Positions 8,820 through 17,369 of a stretch of DNA of 64,000 nucleotides are shown here, in pieces; within the stretch, counting starts at the first letter, position 1, and every line of letters begins with the position of its first letter. This DNA is from OCS155 cluster bacterium AG-349-E07 (GTDB taxonomy: Bacteria > Actinomycetota > Acidimicrobiia > Actinomarinales > Actinomarinaceae). The notes beneath the pieces are model-generated. The model did no database searches. It saw only the letters and a program-made list of their open reading frames with translations, and was not told the DNA's origin. The DNA is taken from contig QCCZ01000001.1 of NCBI GenBank assembly GCA_003281085.1, forward strand, positions 163,452 through 227,451, written 5' to 3'. Made by a program: the position numbers and the translations under genes.

Positions 8820-9606
8820 TACTGTTGTTTTCTTCTGTTCTAAAATGAGATTTATTCATAAATTGTTCGGTATGCGAACCATACATCTCTTCAATAACTT
8901 CAGGGGTCAATACTTCTGATGGATCTCCATAAGCACAACAGTGCTTATTCAAACATAGGACCTCATCAAATTTTTCTTCAAGATTGTTTACATCATGAGT
9001 TGCAATCAAAATAGTTTTACCGTCTAAATTAATGCTGTTTATTAATTGCATTATGTCTTCTTGAGCGCCTATATCAACAGCACTAAAAGCTTCGTCCAGT
9101 AATAAAATTTCCGAATCCTGCGCTAATGCTCTAGCTATTAAAACTCTCTGAAGCTGTCCTCCAGATAAGCTTTTAATATTGTCGTTAATTTTTTCCTCTA
9201 GTCCAACATCTTGTAATGCTTTTTTGATTTTGTCGTTAGTTTTCTTACTGTTAAATAAACTAGAAACTTTTCTAGTAGTTATCCCCATTTCAACAACCTG
9301 TTTTACTGAGAGTGGAAAGTTCCAATTAATTAAATCTTTTTGTGGAACATAACTAACTTTACCTTTTACTTCATTGGGACTCTTTCCGTCTATTTTTAGA
9401 GAGCCTTCAGTGAGAGGAACTAGTCCAACAAGTGCATTGAATAATGTGGATTTACCACCACCATTTGGTCCTACAACTGCTACTTTCTTACCTCTACTTA
9501 TAGAAAAATTAACACCTTCTAGAGCTGGGATGTTTCCAAAATGCACGCAACACCCATCTGATACAATCAGAGGGGTGTTTACGCTATTTACTTCTTTAGT
9601 ATCCAT
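8812..9606 (-). CDS. znuC: Zinc ABC transporter ATP-binding protein
   Basis: 264 residues with Walker A (VGPNGGGKSTLFN), signature LSGGQLQRVL, Walker B (ILLLDEAFSAVD) and H-loop (IATHD). The C-terminal tail contains HCCAYGDPSEVL and later His/Glu residues, common in metal ABC ATPases. It powers ZnuB. The start at ATG 9606 has an AGAGAGG ribosome binding site. The order after it is znuB, and before it znuA, with 44 nt between. Confidence 0.93.
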   Translation of the reverse strand: MDTKEVNSVNTPLIVSDGCCVHFGNIPALEGVNFSISRGKKVAVVGPNGGGKSTLFNALVGLVPLTEGSLKIDGKSPNEVKGKVSYVPQKDLINWNFPLSVKQVVEMGITTRKVSSLFNSKKTNDKIKKALQDVGLEEKINDNIKSLSGGQLQRVLIARALAQDSEILLLDEAFSAVDIGAQEDIMQLINSINLDGKTILIATHDVNNLEEKFDEVLCLNKHCCAYGDPSEVLTPEVIEEMYGSHTEQFMNKSHFRTEENNSND

Positions 9607-9650
9607 ATAGATACCTCTCTTAAAGCCATCGAAAGTTACCTACAATCAAC

Positions 9651-10670
9651 CTAGTCAGTATTTCTTAGGTTCTCCACAATTAATTCAACAGCATCTATTA
9701 AAAACTCAGGGTAGGATTGACCTTCTTTTAAGGTTTCAACCCACAATCCTTCTACTGCTTTAATTCCAGTTTCTGCAACAATTGTTTCCGCATACACAGA
9801 AGGTGCCTCTGCTTCAATAAAGATAACTTTTACACTGTTGTCTTCAATTACATCAATGACACCAACAAGTTGTGAGGGTGATATTTCATTACTTGAATCA
9901 AGATTTGGAATTATTGTTGACAACACTTCAAGTCCAAATTTAGCTTCTAAATATCCTAACGATTCATGAGTTGTTATAAGCTTCCTGTTTTGAGACGGAA
10001 CTGTAGATATTAAGTCAGATACCTGACCTACTAGACCTTTTAACTCATCTGTATAAGCACTTCCAGCTGATTGATAGCTTGCAGCATTACTTGGATCAAG
10101 TTCTACTAATTTACCCTCAATATATTCAGCTGCATATATAACTCTATTTGGGTCAAACCAAAAGTGTGGATCATAAGCTCCGTGGCCATGGCCTTCATGG
10201 CCTTCTTCGTCATCATGGCCTTCTTCGTCATCATGGTCATCGTGACCTTCTTCACCGTGAGCATCATGTCCGCCTTCTTCTTTGAATTCAATAGGAAATA
10301 CATTTTCACCAACTTCAGCTAAAATATTTCTGCTACATGCTGAACTTTCGAGCAATTTAACAACTGCTGCCGGTTCATATTTCAACCCTGTGTAAAAAAC
10401 TAAATCTGCATCCGCAACAGTGCCAGCATCTTGAGGTGCTGGTTCGTATGAATGTGGATCTGCCTCAGATGGCATAATGACAGTAAGGCTTATATTGTCA
10501 CCACCTACTTGACTAACAAATTCACCAATCATGGGGGTCGTTGCTACAACATTAATTTTTCTATCTTCTATTACCGGACAGCCAGATTCATCTGAACTAC
10601 CTCCGGCACAAGCAATAAGCACTATTGAAAGTGCAATCACCCCAAATTTAAATAACTTATTGTTTTTCAA
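9651..10670 (-). CDS. znuA: Zinc-binding lipoprotein of the ZnuABC transporter
   Basis: 339 residues with a lipoprotein signal (ALSIVLIACAGG, lipid Cys about residue 21) and the cluster 9 metal-binding protein fold: VVATTPMIGEFVSQVGG, MPSEADPHSYEPAPQD with the first metal His, and DPHFWFDP with the second. Between them is a His/Asp/Glu-rich loop of repeated GHDDEE units (about residues 130-165), the zinc-loading loop of ZnuA. Binding sites are completed by TTHESLGYL. The start is TTG 10670, chosen because AGAAGGAG lies 6 nt upstream. It is divergent from zur, with two zur-type operators between. Confidence 0.94.
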   Translation of the reverse strand: MKNNKLFKFGVIALSIVLIACAGGSSDESGCPVIEDRKINVVATTPMIGEFVSQVGGDNISLTVIMPSEADPHSYEPAPQDAGTVADADLVFYTGLKYEPAAVVKLLESSACSRNILAEVGENVFPIEFKEEGGHDAHGEEGHDDHDDEEGHDDEEGHEGHGHGAYDPHFWFDPNRVIYAAEYIEGKLVELDPSNAASYQSAGSAYTDELKGLVGQVSDLISTVPSQNRKLITTHESLGYLEAKFGLEVLSTIIPNLDSSNEISPSQLVGVIDVIEDNSVKVIFIEAEAPSVYAETIVAETGIKAVEGLWVETLKEGQSYPEFLIDAVELIVENLRNTD

Positions 10671-10690
10671 TTAAGTCTCCTTCTAATTAC

Positions 10691-10717
10691 AATAAATGAG
10701 AATAAGTCTCATTTATT
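10691..10717. promoter_or_regulatory. Zur operator 1 (27-bp perfect palindrome)
   Basis: AATAAATGAGA, spacer ATAAG, TCTCATTTATT is a perfect 11-bp inverted repeat. It starts 21 nt upstream of the znuA start codon and shares its core (AAATGAGA-N5-TCTCATTT) with a second copy 18 nt further on. Position and symmetry fit a Fur-family dimer site that represses znuA when zinc is sufficient. Confidence 0.8.
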
Positions 10718-10731
10718 AGATTGTCAAGTAT

Positions 10732-10752
10732 AAATGAGAATTTATCTCATTT
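10732..10752. promoter_or_regulatory. Zur operator 2 (21-bp perfect palindrome)
   Basis: AAATGAGA, spacer ATTTA, TCTCATTT. It lies 18-38 bp upstream of the zur -10 box (10770-10775), overlapping where the -35 element should be. Binding here would close the zur promoter and could cooperate with operator 1. The centres of the two operators are 38 bp apart. Confidence 0.8.
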
Positions 10753-10769
10753 TTTTTGATACGGTAATC

Positions 10770-10775
10770 TATAAT
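10770..10775 (+). promoter_or_regulatory. -10 box of leaderless zur promoter
   Basis: A consensus TATAAT ends exactly 6 nt before the zur ATG (10782), so the expected transcription start is the A of the start codon. No ribosome binding site is present, which agrees with a leaderless mRNA. Confidence 0.75.
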
Positions 10776-10781
10776 TAAAAC

Positions 10782-11219
10782 ATGTCAGAAAGCTCAAGAA
10801 AAATTTTATCAGATAATAATGTATCAATCACAAATCCGAGAATTCTTGTTCTAGAAGCACTTATGGAGAGTCGAAATCCGCAAACGATTGACGACCTTCA
10901 AAAAAAGTTAGAAAATAAAGTAGCGAAGTCAACTCTATATCGAGTCTTGGGAGACCTTAAAAAAATAAATGTTTTACACGAATTTACCTCTCCAGACAAT
11001 ACAACAGTTGTTGAACTACTGCTGCATGATGACGAACATCATCATCACTTGTTTTGTGGTGACTGCGGTGAGATTATTGATGTTGGTTTAAGTAATGAAT
11101 TTGAAAAGCTTTTATCAGAAGAAATCAAAAAAATTGAAAGAAAGTTTAATTTTCAGATAAATGACCATAGGGTCGAAATGTTTGGTACATGTACCGATCA
11201 GTGTTCTAACTGCAAATAA
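10782..11219 (+). CDS. zur: Zinc uptake regulator, Fur family
   Basis: 145 residues. The N-terminal winged helix (ISNPR-like segment ITNPRILVLEALMESRNPQT; helix KSTLYRVLGDLKKINVLHEF) is followed by the metal-binding dimer domain: DDEHHHHLFCGDCGEIID, with the first CxxC, and CTDQCSNCK at the end. The paired Cys make the structural zinc site. Placement back-to-back with znuA and two operators identifies it as Zur rather than Fur, PerR or Nur. It likely represses itself and znuACB when zinc is bound. Confidence 0.92.
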   Translation: MSESSRKILSDNNVSITNPRILVLEALMESRNPQTIDDLQKKLENKVAKSTLYRVLGDLKKINVLHEFTSPDNTTVVELLLHDDEHHHHLFCGDCGEIIDVGLSNEFEKLLSEEIKKIERKFNFQINDHRVEMFGTCTDQCSNCK

Positions 11220-11221
11220 GT

Positions 11222-11401
11222 TTAAAAGATTAAAGCTATCAAATTTGCGTTCAACAGCATAGATTGAATAACCTCAAATGAATGAATTTGCTCAGGTGTG
11301 GTAGTGATTGGTATTGTCATATATTCACCATCGAAAACATTTTCTACAGCTAAAGCTGTTTCAATAAATTCGTTCTGAGTAATGTTGCAAACTATACACA
11401 T
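11222..11401 (-). CDS. Small hypothetical protein starting MCIVC (59 aa)
   Basis: An open frame of 59 residues fills the gap between zur and the next gene. It starts at ATG 11401 with AGGGA 8 nt upstream and ends TAA 11222-11224. The N-terminus MCIVCNITQNEFIE holds a CxxC pair, followed by a helical TALAVENVF segment and a hydrophobic tail (SMLLNANLIALIF). I do not recognise a family. Convergent placement with zur and the CxxC could suggest a metal-related role, but that is only position. Confidence 0.45.
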   Translation of the reverse strand: MCIVCNITQNEFIETALAVENVFDGEYMTIPITTTPEQIHSFEVIQSMLLNANLIALIF

Positions 11402-11476
11402 AATGATTTCCCTGTTTAATCAGTTTTAATTCTAGTGGAGATTTTGTAATTGGAAAACATATAATGAGGTTACCAT

Positions 11477-12712
11477 ATGTTAATTGAACAAAACTTAAAT
11501 CACGGAATCATAAATGTAGGTGACTTGCCCATTCCTTTTAATATGGTTTTAAATGCTGCTGTTTTGACTGTAGTTGTTACTTTTGTATTTTTGAAGGTTT
11601 CCTGGAAGGAATCAATCTTAACCTCTGAAGAGAGACTTTTTTCAACAAAGCAATCCCCAAGTGGGAAGCTTCTAGGTCTCTTGGTATTAGTTTTATTAAC
11701 TGTACCTGGTTTAGTAAACAATGAAGCAGCTAAGGTTTCAGTAACTCCCTTAGTTTTGTGGGTTTTCTTGTGGATTGGAGTTCCAGTTCTTGGACTTCTT
11801 TTTGGTGATTTGTATGCAAAGTTCAATCCTTTGTCAATAATTGTGAATCAAGAAGGAGATTCTAAAAATGTATATGTTGCGTCGTTCCTATTTATTTGTT
11901 TAACTTGGTTTGAACTAGTTTGGACTAAGCCTGGCAATCCAAGACATATCGGTATCGTGTTTTTAATGTTGATTGTTGTTGTGTCGCTTGTACAAAAGTT
12001 TTACAAAAAAACTATTATCGAAGTTGATCCTTTGCTTGTCCTACATCATCTTTATAGCAAGATGAGGATTACCAATAAAGCTCCTGTTTTCAGAGGTCTT
12101 TTAAACAACCTTTCCAATCTGGCTCAGCTAAAAGGAATGGAATACTTTATTCTTCTGATGATTGGAACAGTTACTTATGACGGACTGAGAGAGACAACAT
12201 TTTGGTTCAACCTATTTGGAACTAGAAGCTATGAAACATCTTTTTCAACAATTGCTTTTCTCTTAATGAATTTGATTGTCATAATTTTTTATAGGTTTGC
12301 TTGCTATTTTGCGATACGTGTAAGTGGAGAAAATTATGATCTTAATGAAATCTCGCTTAAATTTGGCCACACTATGCTTCCAATTGCTTTTGCATATCAT
12401 GTAACACATTACCTAGGGCTACTCTTGTTTGAGTCTCAAACATTGTTATATAGACTTAACGATCCTCTAGGTTTTGGGTGGAACCTATTTAACGCACAAG
12501 AAACTACTATTGATTATTTTTTGGAGCCAATTGTTTTATGGACAGTTATGGTCATCGTTACTCTTGCAGGACATATGCTAAGTGTGGTTTTAGCTCATGA
12601 TTTGTCGGTTAAAATATTTGGGCATCAAAAAAGTGATAAAACACAATATATTTTCTTATTTATAACAGTGGCATTAACATTGCAAGCTTTATTTGTACTG
12701 AGTGTTCCATAA
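11477..12712 (+). CDS. Actinobacterial multipass membrane protein, function unknown
   Basis: 411 residues, about ten membrane spans. The N-terminus (NHGIINVGDLPIPFNMVLNA) matches the HG...DLPIP opening of a widespread actinobacterial family sometimes annotated as fenitrothion hydrolase. I recall that label from genome annotations and do not regard it as evidence of function. The second half has His residues inside predicted membrane or loop segments (KFGHTMLPIAFAYHVTHYLG), which could bind metal or heme. The start ATG 11477 is preceded by TGAGG. A monocistronic plus-strand gene between the microgene and the propeller lipoprotein. Confidence 0.7.
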   Translation: MLIEQNLNHGIINVGDLPIPFNMVLNAAVLTVVVTFVFLKVSWKESILTSEERLFSTKQSPSGKLLGLLVLVLLTVPGLVNNEAAKVSVTPLVLWVFLWIGVPVLGLLFGDLYAKFNPLSIIVNQEGDSKNVYVASFLFICLTWFELVWTKPGNPRHIGIVFLMLIVVVSLVQKFYKKTIIEVDPLLVLHHLYSKMRITNKAPVFRGLLNNLSNLAQLKGMEYFILLMIGTVTYDGLRETTFWFNLFGTRSYETSFSTIAFLLMNLIVIIFYRFACYFAIRVSGENYDLNEISLKFGHTMLPIAFAYHVTHYLGLLLFESQTLLYRLNDPLGFGWNLFNAQETTIDYFLEPIVLWTVMVIVTLAGHMLSVVLAHDLSVKIFGHQKSDKTQYIFLFITVALTLQALFVLSVP

Positions 12713-12756
12713 AATATTCAAGCGACGTATAGTTTTTACTACTAATATTTCGGTAA

Positions 12757-15180
12757 ATGTTAAAAATAAGTAATAAATTAATCGTCTTATTCTTGTTTTT
12801 TTTAGTTGTTTCTGCCTGTTCAAGCAGTGATTCCTCTGGTCCTACATTGGTTGAGATATCTTCTGATGAAGAAAGTCAAGATTTTGAAGAAGAAAATGAT
12901 GATGATGAAGAAGATAGCGATGAAGAAGAAACAGATAATGAAGTTGAAGAATTTATACCTCCTGAATTACCAGATTTACCAGATCCAGCACTAAGTTCTT
13001 CTCAATGGAATCAAGTAAATGGACCATTTGGTGGAACCGTAACAAGCTTATTTAAAACTGTAGATGGATACTGGGCAACTACAACAGATAACTCTGGGTT
13101 TGCCGATAGTAACTTATATTTTATTGACAAAGAAACTTTTACTTGGGAATTGAAAAAAACTATAGGCGGAAATATGGCTGGAGTTGTTGTTGGTAAACAT
13201 AATCCAGATGGAGTCGCTTTCATTACAGAAGCATCAAACACATCAGACTCAAAATTATTTATATCACTCGACAAAGGCCTCACATGGACAGAAACAAATC
13301 CCGCAGGAAATTTTGAGTCTCGTGTGGTTGAATATACAGGAATTGCTATTGACAAAACTATGGATTTTTTATATGTAGCAGGTAGATATTTACCATTTGG
13401 AGAAGACTGTGAAGATGATGAAAATGGAGATTGTTCTCCAATAGAAAACTCGGCTGTTTATATTTCTCCTGATTGGGGAGAACAGTGGACAAGAACTAAT
13501 CCCGTGCCAAAAGGGGTGTTTGAAGAAATTGAGCTAGAAGAAGGTCAAGAGCTTGATGAAGAAGAAATTGATAGAATCGAAACCGTATATGTCGATCCAC
13601 AAAATCCAAGCATTATTTTTGTTGGAACTGACAACCTAGTAGCAAAAACCGAGGACTCGGGAGAAACTTGGAAAATAGTAAGTGAATCTTTTCATAGGTC
13701 CGATGTAAATGGTATTGCTATTCATCCAGAGAACTCAGACGTAGTTTATGTAAGAGTCGGGAAATATACTTTTGCCGATTGTTTTAATTTAGAAGATGAA
13801 GACCCAGATTATGAAGAAGATGTTGCTAGGTATTGTGCTGGAATTTACAGAAGTGTTGATGGAGGTAGTAGTTGGGTTTTACTAGATGGTGTAAGTGGAG
13901 ACCCTTCTGAAGGTGGTGTTTATGTAGATGATTTCAATGAGAATGTAGTTTATTCTGTGTTTTCAAGAGTTACGTTTATTAGCAAAGATGGGGGTAGTTC
14001 TTCTGAAGAATTTCTAAGCACTAGCGAACACCCAATAATTCCTGATGTGGGTGTTGAAATAATAATGACAGGTGAGAATAGTACAGAAGTAATTATGGCT
14101 GGACTTCAAGGAGTGTACAGAACATACGACGAAGGAAGTAGTTGGATTGAGACAAATACTGGATTTGTTGGTTCTGAGGTTGTTGATATAGCAACTGCTA
14201 CTGATGGAACAATGTATGCAACAACTTACAATATTGGAATATTTAAAAGCATTGATAATGGTAAAAATTGGGGTTTTGCCTCTTTTGGAATTAAAAATTG
14301 GTACGGAATGCAACTAGCTCCTCACCCCATTGATCCAGATATTGTATTTGCGACATTTGGTGGTGGTGTCTACAAGTCCGAAAATGCTGGGGGGTCCTGG
14401 GAAATTATTGGTGGTGCGGATCTCTGTGACGATCCAGAACCAGGAGGTGGAAACTGTCATTATCACGGGATAATAGTTGAGACAGAAAGCCCCTATAAAG
14501 TATTAGTAGGTAGTGGAGGTGATCAATCAGCTAAAAGAGGAGTGGGTATCACAGGTTCTGAAAACTTAGGTGAATCTTGGAGAAACTCAGACGATGGTTT
14601 TACTCGAGATGTTCACGTAAGCAAATTAGTTATAGATCCAAATAATAGTGATGTGTTCTATGCCACTACTCAGGGTCAAACAGACTACACGGATAAAATA
14701 GGTGATGGTGCAGGTGTTTTCAAAAGTGAAGACAGAGGTTCAAGCTGGGAACAAATAAATACTGGTTTGAACACTTTAGAGACAAATGTTTTAGTTGTTG
14801 ATCCAAATGATTCAAATACTCTTTACCTAGGTACTGACGATGACGGACTTTATAAAAGCACTAATGGAGGAGCAAACTGGACACAGCTTAATGTACCACA
14901 AATATCTGAACCATTTGGTGTGGGTGATATTGCAGTTGATCCAAAAGATAGCAATATGCTTTATTTAGCAACAGTCGATTACTTTAGGCTTGCAGGAGAA
15001 AGGGGTGCATTAGGAGATTTTGGAATCTATAAAAGCACTGATGGTGGAACAACGTGGGAAGATTTTAATAAAGGATTACTACATCCTGGAGTGTTTTCTT
15101 TAGAGCTGAATCCTGAAACAAGAATTTTATATGCTGGTACAAGAGCTGGTGGGGTTTACTGGATAAGCCTAGATGGCTAA
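12757..15180 (+). CDS. Exported lipoprotein with Asp-box (BNR/sortilin-type) beta-propeller
   Basis: 807 residues. The signal peptide ends in the lipobox VVSAC (lipid Cys about residue 21), followed by a very acidic linker (about residues 30-65). The rest is built of repeats with Asp-box motifs S/T-x-D-x-G-x-x-W; I count about twelve, for example SLDKGLTW, TEDSGETW, SVDGGSSW, SIDNGKNW, SEDRGSSW, STNGGANW and STDGGTTW. This indicates one or two large beta-propellers of the VPS10/sialidase-repeat type. No sialidase catalytic residues were recognised, so binding or scaffolding is more likely than hydrolysis. A TAATAT -10 box (12743-12748) lies 8 nt from the ATG. The 3' end overlaps the convergent SHOCT/TM2 gene by 4 nt. 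Confidence 0.85.
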   Translation: MLKISNKLIVLFLFFLVVSACSSSDSSGPTLVEISSDEESQDFEEENDDDEEDSDEEETDNEVEEFIPPELPDLPDPALSSSQWNQVNGPFGGTVTSLFKTVDGYWATTTDNSGFADSNLYFIDKETFTWELKKTIGGNMAGVVVGKHNPDGVAFITEASNTSDSKLFISLDKGLTWTETNPAGNFESRVVEYTGIAIDKTMDFLYVAGRYLPFGEDCEDDENGDCSPIENSAVYISPDWGEQWTRTNPVPKGVFEEIELEEGQELDEEEIDRIETVYVDPQNPSIIFVGTDNLVAKTEDSGETWKIVSESFHRSDVNGIAIHPENSDVVYVRVGKYTFADCFNLEDEDPDYEEDVARYCAGIYRSVDGGSSWVLLDGVSGDPSEGGVYVDDFNENVVYSVFSRVTFISKDGGSSSEEFLSTSEHPIIPDVGVEIIMTGENSTEVIMAGLQGVYRTYDEGSSWIETNTGFVGSEVVDIATATDGTMYATTYNIGIFKSIDNGKNWGFASFGIKNWYGMQLAPHPIDPDIVFATFGGGVYKSENAGGSWEIIGGADLCDDPEPGGGNCHYHGIIVETESPYKVLVGSGGDQSAKRGVGITGSENLGESWRNSDDGFTRDVHVSKLVIDPNNSDVFYATTQGQTDYTDKIGDGAGVFKSEDRGSSWEQINTGLNTLETNVLVVDPNDSNTLYLGTDDDGLYKSTNGGANWTQLNVPQISEPFGVGDIAVDPKDSNMLYLATVDYFRLAGERGALGDFGIYKSTDGGTTWEDFNKGLLHPGVFSLELNPETRILYAGTRAGGVYWISLDG

Positions 15181-15500
15181 ATTCTAGCTATCTTTTCACC
15201 ATCTTTGTTAGTAAATTGTCCTGTAATAATAAGGATCAAATCTATTAATAGCCATATTCCCAGGCCTCCAAAGGTGAAAAGCATTAATATTCCAGTCCCT
15301 GTTTTTCCGACATAGAATCTGTGCGCTCCTATAACTCCTAGGAGAAATGCTAAAAGCAAAGTTACAACCCACTGAGAATCGCTTTCTGATGGGCTACTTT
15401 GTTTAAGAAGTTTTTCTTTTTGTACGTCAAACTCTTCTTGAGATATAACCCTATCTCTGAGTAGTTCATTTAGCTTTTTAATTTCGTCTGCAGTGCTCAT
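15177..15500 (-). CDS. SHOCT-TM2 domain membrane protein
   Basis: 107 residues. Residues 1-32 form a SHOCT motif (IKKLNELLRDRVISQEEFDV), and residues 45-105 a TM2 domain with two membrane helices and the signature GVIGAHRFYVGKTGTGI followed by GGLGIWLLIDLI. TM2 proteins are small membrane proteins of unclear role; SHOCT is a short oligomerisation motif. It is the last gene of the minus-strand run that begins at the CCA enzyme, 10 nt after the M48 protease. Confidence 0.85.
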   Translation of the reverse strand: MSTADEIKKLNELLRDRVISQEEFDVQKEKLLKQSSPSESDSQWVVTLLLAFLLGVIGAHRFYVGKTGTGILMLFTFGGLGIWLLIDLILIITGQFTNKDGEKIARI

Positions 15501-15510
15501 GTTTCTAATG

Positions 15511-16773
15511 CTATTTTAGCTTATTTTCTATACTTGCGACCCTTTCAGCAATTGGAGGGTGTGAATAATAGTAAGAACTGTAAAACGGATCGGGAGTTAA
15601 ATTAGATGCATTATCTTTAGTGAGTTTTAATAAACCAGATATCATGTGTTCTCCGTCAGTAAATTGAAAGGAAAAATCGTCTGCCTCAAATTCTCTCTTC
15701 CTAGATAAAGCTGATGTTATAGGTTTAGTAAAAAATGTATAGGAACCAATAACTAAATAGAACATTAAAAACTTTGAATACACTGTTAAATTATCTAATC
15801 CATGGGCTATAAAAAAATTATCGCTCTTAAATATTTCATTTAAAATATAAAACCCTATGAAACCAAAAACTAAAGAGCTAATTAATGTTTTACGAATATG
15901 TCCTAGTTTATAGTGACCCAGTTCGTGCCCAAGTATTGCTTCCATTTCGTCAGGGTTAATTGTTTTTAGAAGTGTATCAAAAAATACAATTCTCTTATTT
16001 TTTCCAAAGCCTGTGAAGAATGCATTACCGTGTGTGCTACGCAAGCTTGCATTCATCACAAATAAACCTTTCGATTTAAAATCGACTTTTTCTAATAATT
16101 TTTCAATTGGTTTTTTAAACTGTTCGTCATCTAATGGTTCAAATTTGTTGAATAAAGGCATAATTAATACTGGGTATAAAAAGAAAATTATGGCCTGTAA
16201 GGTAAAGACTGCAGCAAATGCATAAATCCACCATAGATCACCCGCGCTAATAATAATAAAAATTACAGTTGCATAAAGAATAGAAGATATTGCGCCAGAA
16301 ATAAGGAGTCCTTTAAATATGTCAGTAATAAATGTTTTTCTGGTTGTTTTGTTAAAACCATGTCTTTCTTCAATCACAAAAGTTGAATATATTGATATCG
16401 GAATTGAAATTATCTCTTCAACAATTATTAAAAGCAATCCAAGAAGTACTGCTCCCAAGACATTTGATGAGGTCATGTCCATAACAACTTGAGTTAAATA
16501 ATTAAGTAGGCCTCCGATTGTAAAAATGATAAGAACAACTGAGCCAAATAAAGCAGTAAATATCTGAAATTTAATTCGATCAGTATTGTAGAGGATTGAT
16601 TTTTTGTACTCTTCTTCTGTTACAACATTCTTAAATCTAGGCGGTACAGAGTCTTTGTTATTGTCAATAGATTTAAGGTTCCTTATTTTTAAATAAGTTT
16701 CTAATAAAAACTTGATCAATATGAGAGTAATAAAAATTTGGGTAAAATTTGTGGAATTTAGAAAATCTTGCAT
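15511..16773 (-). CDS. M48-family membrane zinc metalloprotease (Ste24/CaaX protease-like)
   Basis: 420 residues with several membrane helices in the N-terminal half and the catalytic motif HELGHYKLGH (about residues 282-291), preceded by ILGHE. The third zinc ligand is in REFEADDFS. The THGNAFFTGFGKNKRIVFFD segment is typical of Ste24/CAAX prenyl protease 1 homologues. In bacteria these enzymes do membrane protein quality control or trim peptides; prenyl substrates are unlikely here. Part of the minus-strand operon, 23 nt after the cytochrome b561 gene. Confidence 0.88.
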   Translation of the reverse strand: MQDFLNSTNFTQIFITLILIKFLLETYLKIRNLKSIDNNKDSVPPRFKNVVTEEEYKKSILYNTDRIKFQIFTALFGSVVLIIFTIGGLLNYLTQVVMDMTSSNVLGAVLLGLLLIIVEEIISIPISIYSTFVIEERHGFNKTTRKTFITDIFKGLLISGAISSILYATVIFIIISAGDLWWIYAFAAVFTLQAIIFFLYPVLIMPLFNKFEPLDDEQFKKPIEKLLEKVDFKSKGLFVMNASLRSTHGNAFFTGFGKNKRIVFFDTLLKTINPDEMEAILGHELGHYKLGHIRKTLISSLVFGFIGFYILNEIFKSDNFFIAHGLDNLTVYSKFLMFYLVIGSYTFFTKPITSALSRKREFEADDFSFQFTDGEHMISGLLKLTKDNASNLTPDPFYSSYYYSHPPIAERVASIENKLK

Positions 16774-16796
16774 GTATCGATTTTAGACTAAGTGTT

Positions 16797-17360
16797 TTAT
16801 AACCTTAAAGTTTTTTCAATTGTTTCGTAAACTTTATCTTCAGTTTTTTCCAAATAGGATATTAATTTTGACTCCTTCTTTTCCTTTTCTTTCCAAAATG
16901 GGGTCATAGCATTCCATATCCCTTCCCCTTTTAATTTCGAATAAAAAGAAGCACCGACATGTACAGCAATAAGGACGTAACTTAAAAAGGCAGAAAATTC
17001 ATGTAAACCTATTGCTAGTTCAATCCCTCCAGCGCCTATAGAAAAGAGCCCTGCAATCAAAAGTCCAGTCAGTGGAAGCATTACAAGAGTAAAATATACA
17101 AGCTTATGTACAGATTTTGCGATGAACAAATGGCCTTTACGAATTTCAATATTTGCACCCAGCAAGGTTTCAGTGTCTTTCATGTAAAAATACCTGATGA
17201 AAACAATAACTAAAAACGCAACCGCAAATAAGATTTCGAAATTTAACAAAGCTGGATCTTCAAGTTCTGACAAATCTCCTACTTGTTTGAATATTCCATA
17301 TGCATAGAGAATTGAAAAACTCCAGTGAATAAATTTAGCTAAAGGTGTGTGCGATTTCAT
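16797..17360 (-). CDS. Cytochrome b561 family membrane protein
   Basis: 187 residues with four membrane spans. His residues typical of di-heme b561 proteins are placed at the N-terminus (LAKFIHWSFSILYAYGIF), in span 3 (IAKSVHKLVYFTLVMLPLTG), and in span 4 (GLHEFSAFLSYVLIAVHVGA). These correspond to the PxRxxHW/HK/H-x-H pattern of bacterial CybB-type quinol-oxidising cytochromes. The tail is charged. It lies 9 nt after the prenyltransferase gene. Confidence 0.82.
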   Translation of the reverse strand: MKSHTPLAKFIHWSFSILYAYGIFKQVGDLSELEDPALLNFEILFAVAFLVIVFIRYFYMKDTETLLGANIEIRKGHLFIAKSVHKLVYFTLVMLPLTGLLIAGLFSIGAGGIELAIGLHEFSAFLSYVLIAVHVGASFYSKLKGEGIWNAMTPFWKEKEKKESKLISYLEKTEDKVYETIEKTLRL

Positions 17361-17369
17361 ACCAATATT

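Noticed and set aside
10190-10260. Short tandem repeats that look like a satellite
   Set aside because: They encode the His/Asp/Glu-rich loop of ZnuA in frame, a normal family feature.
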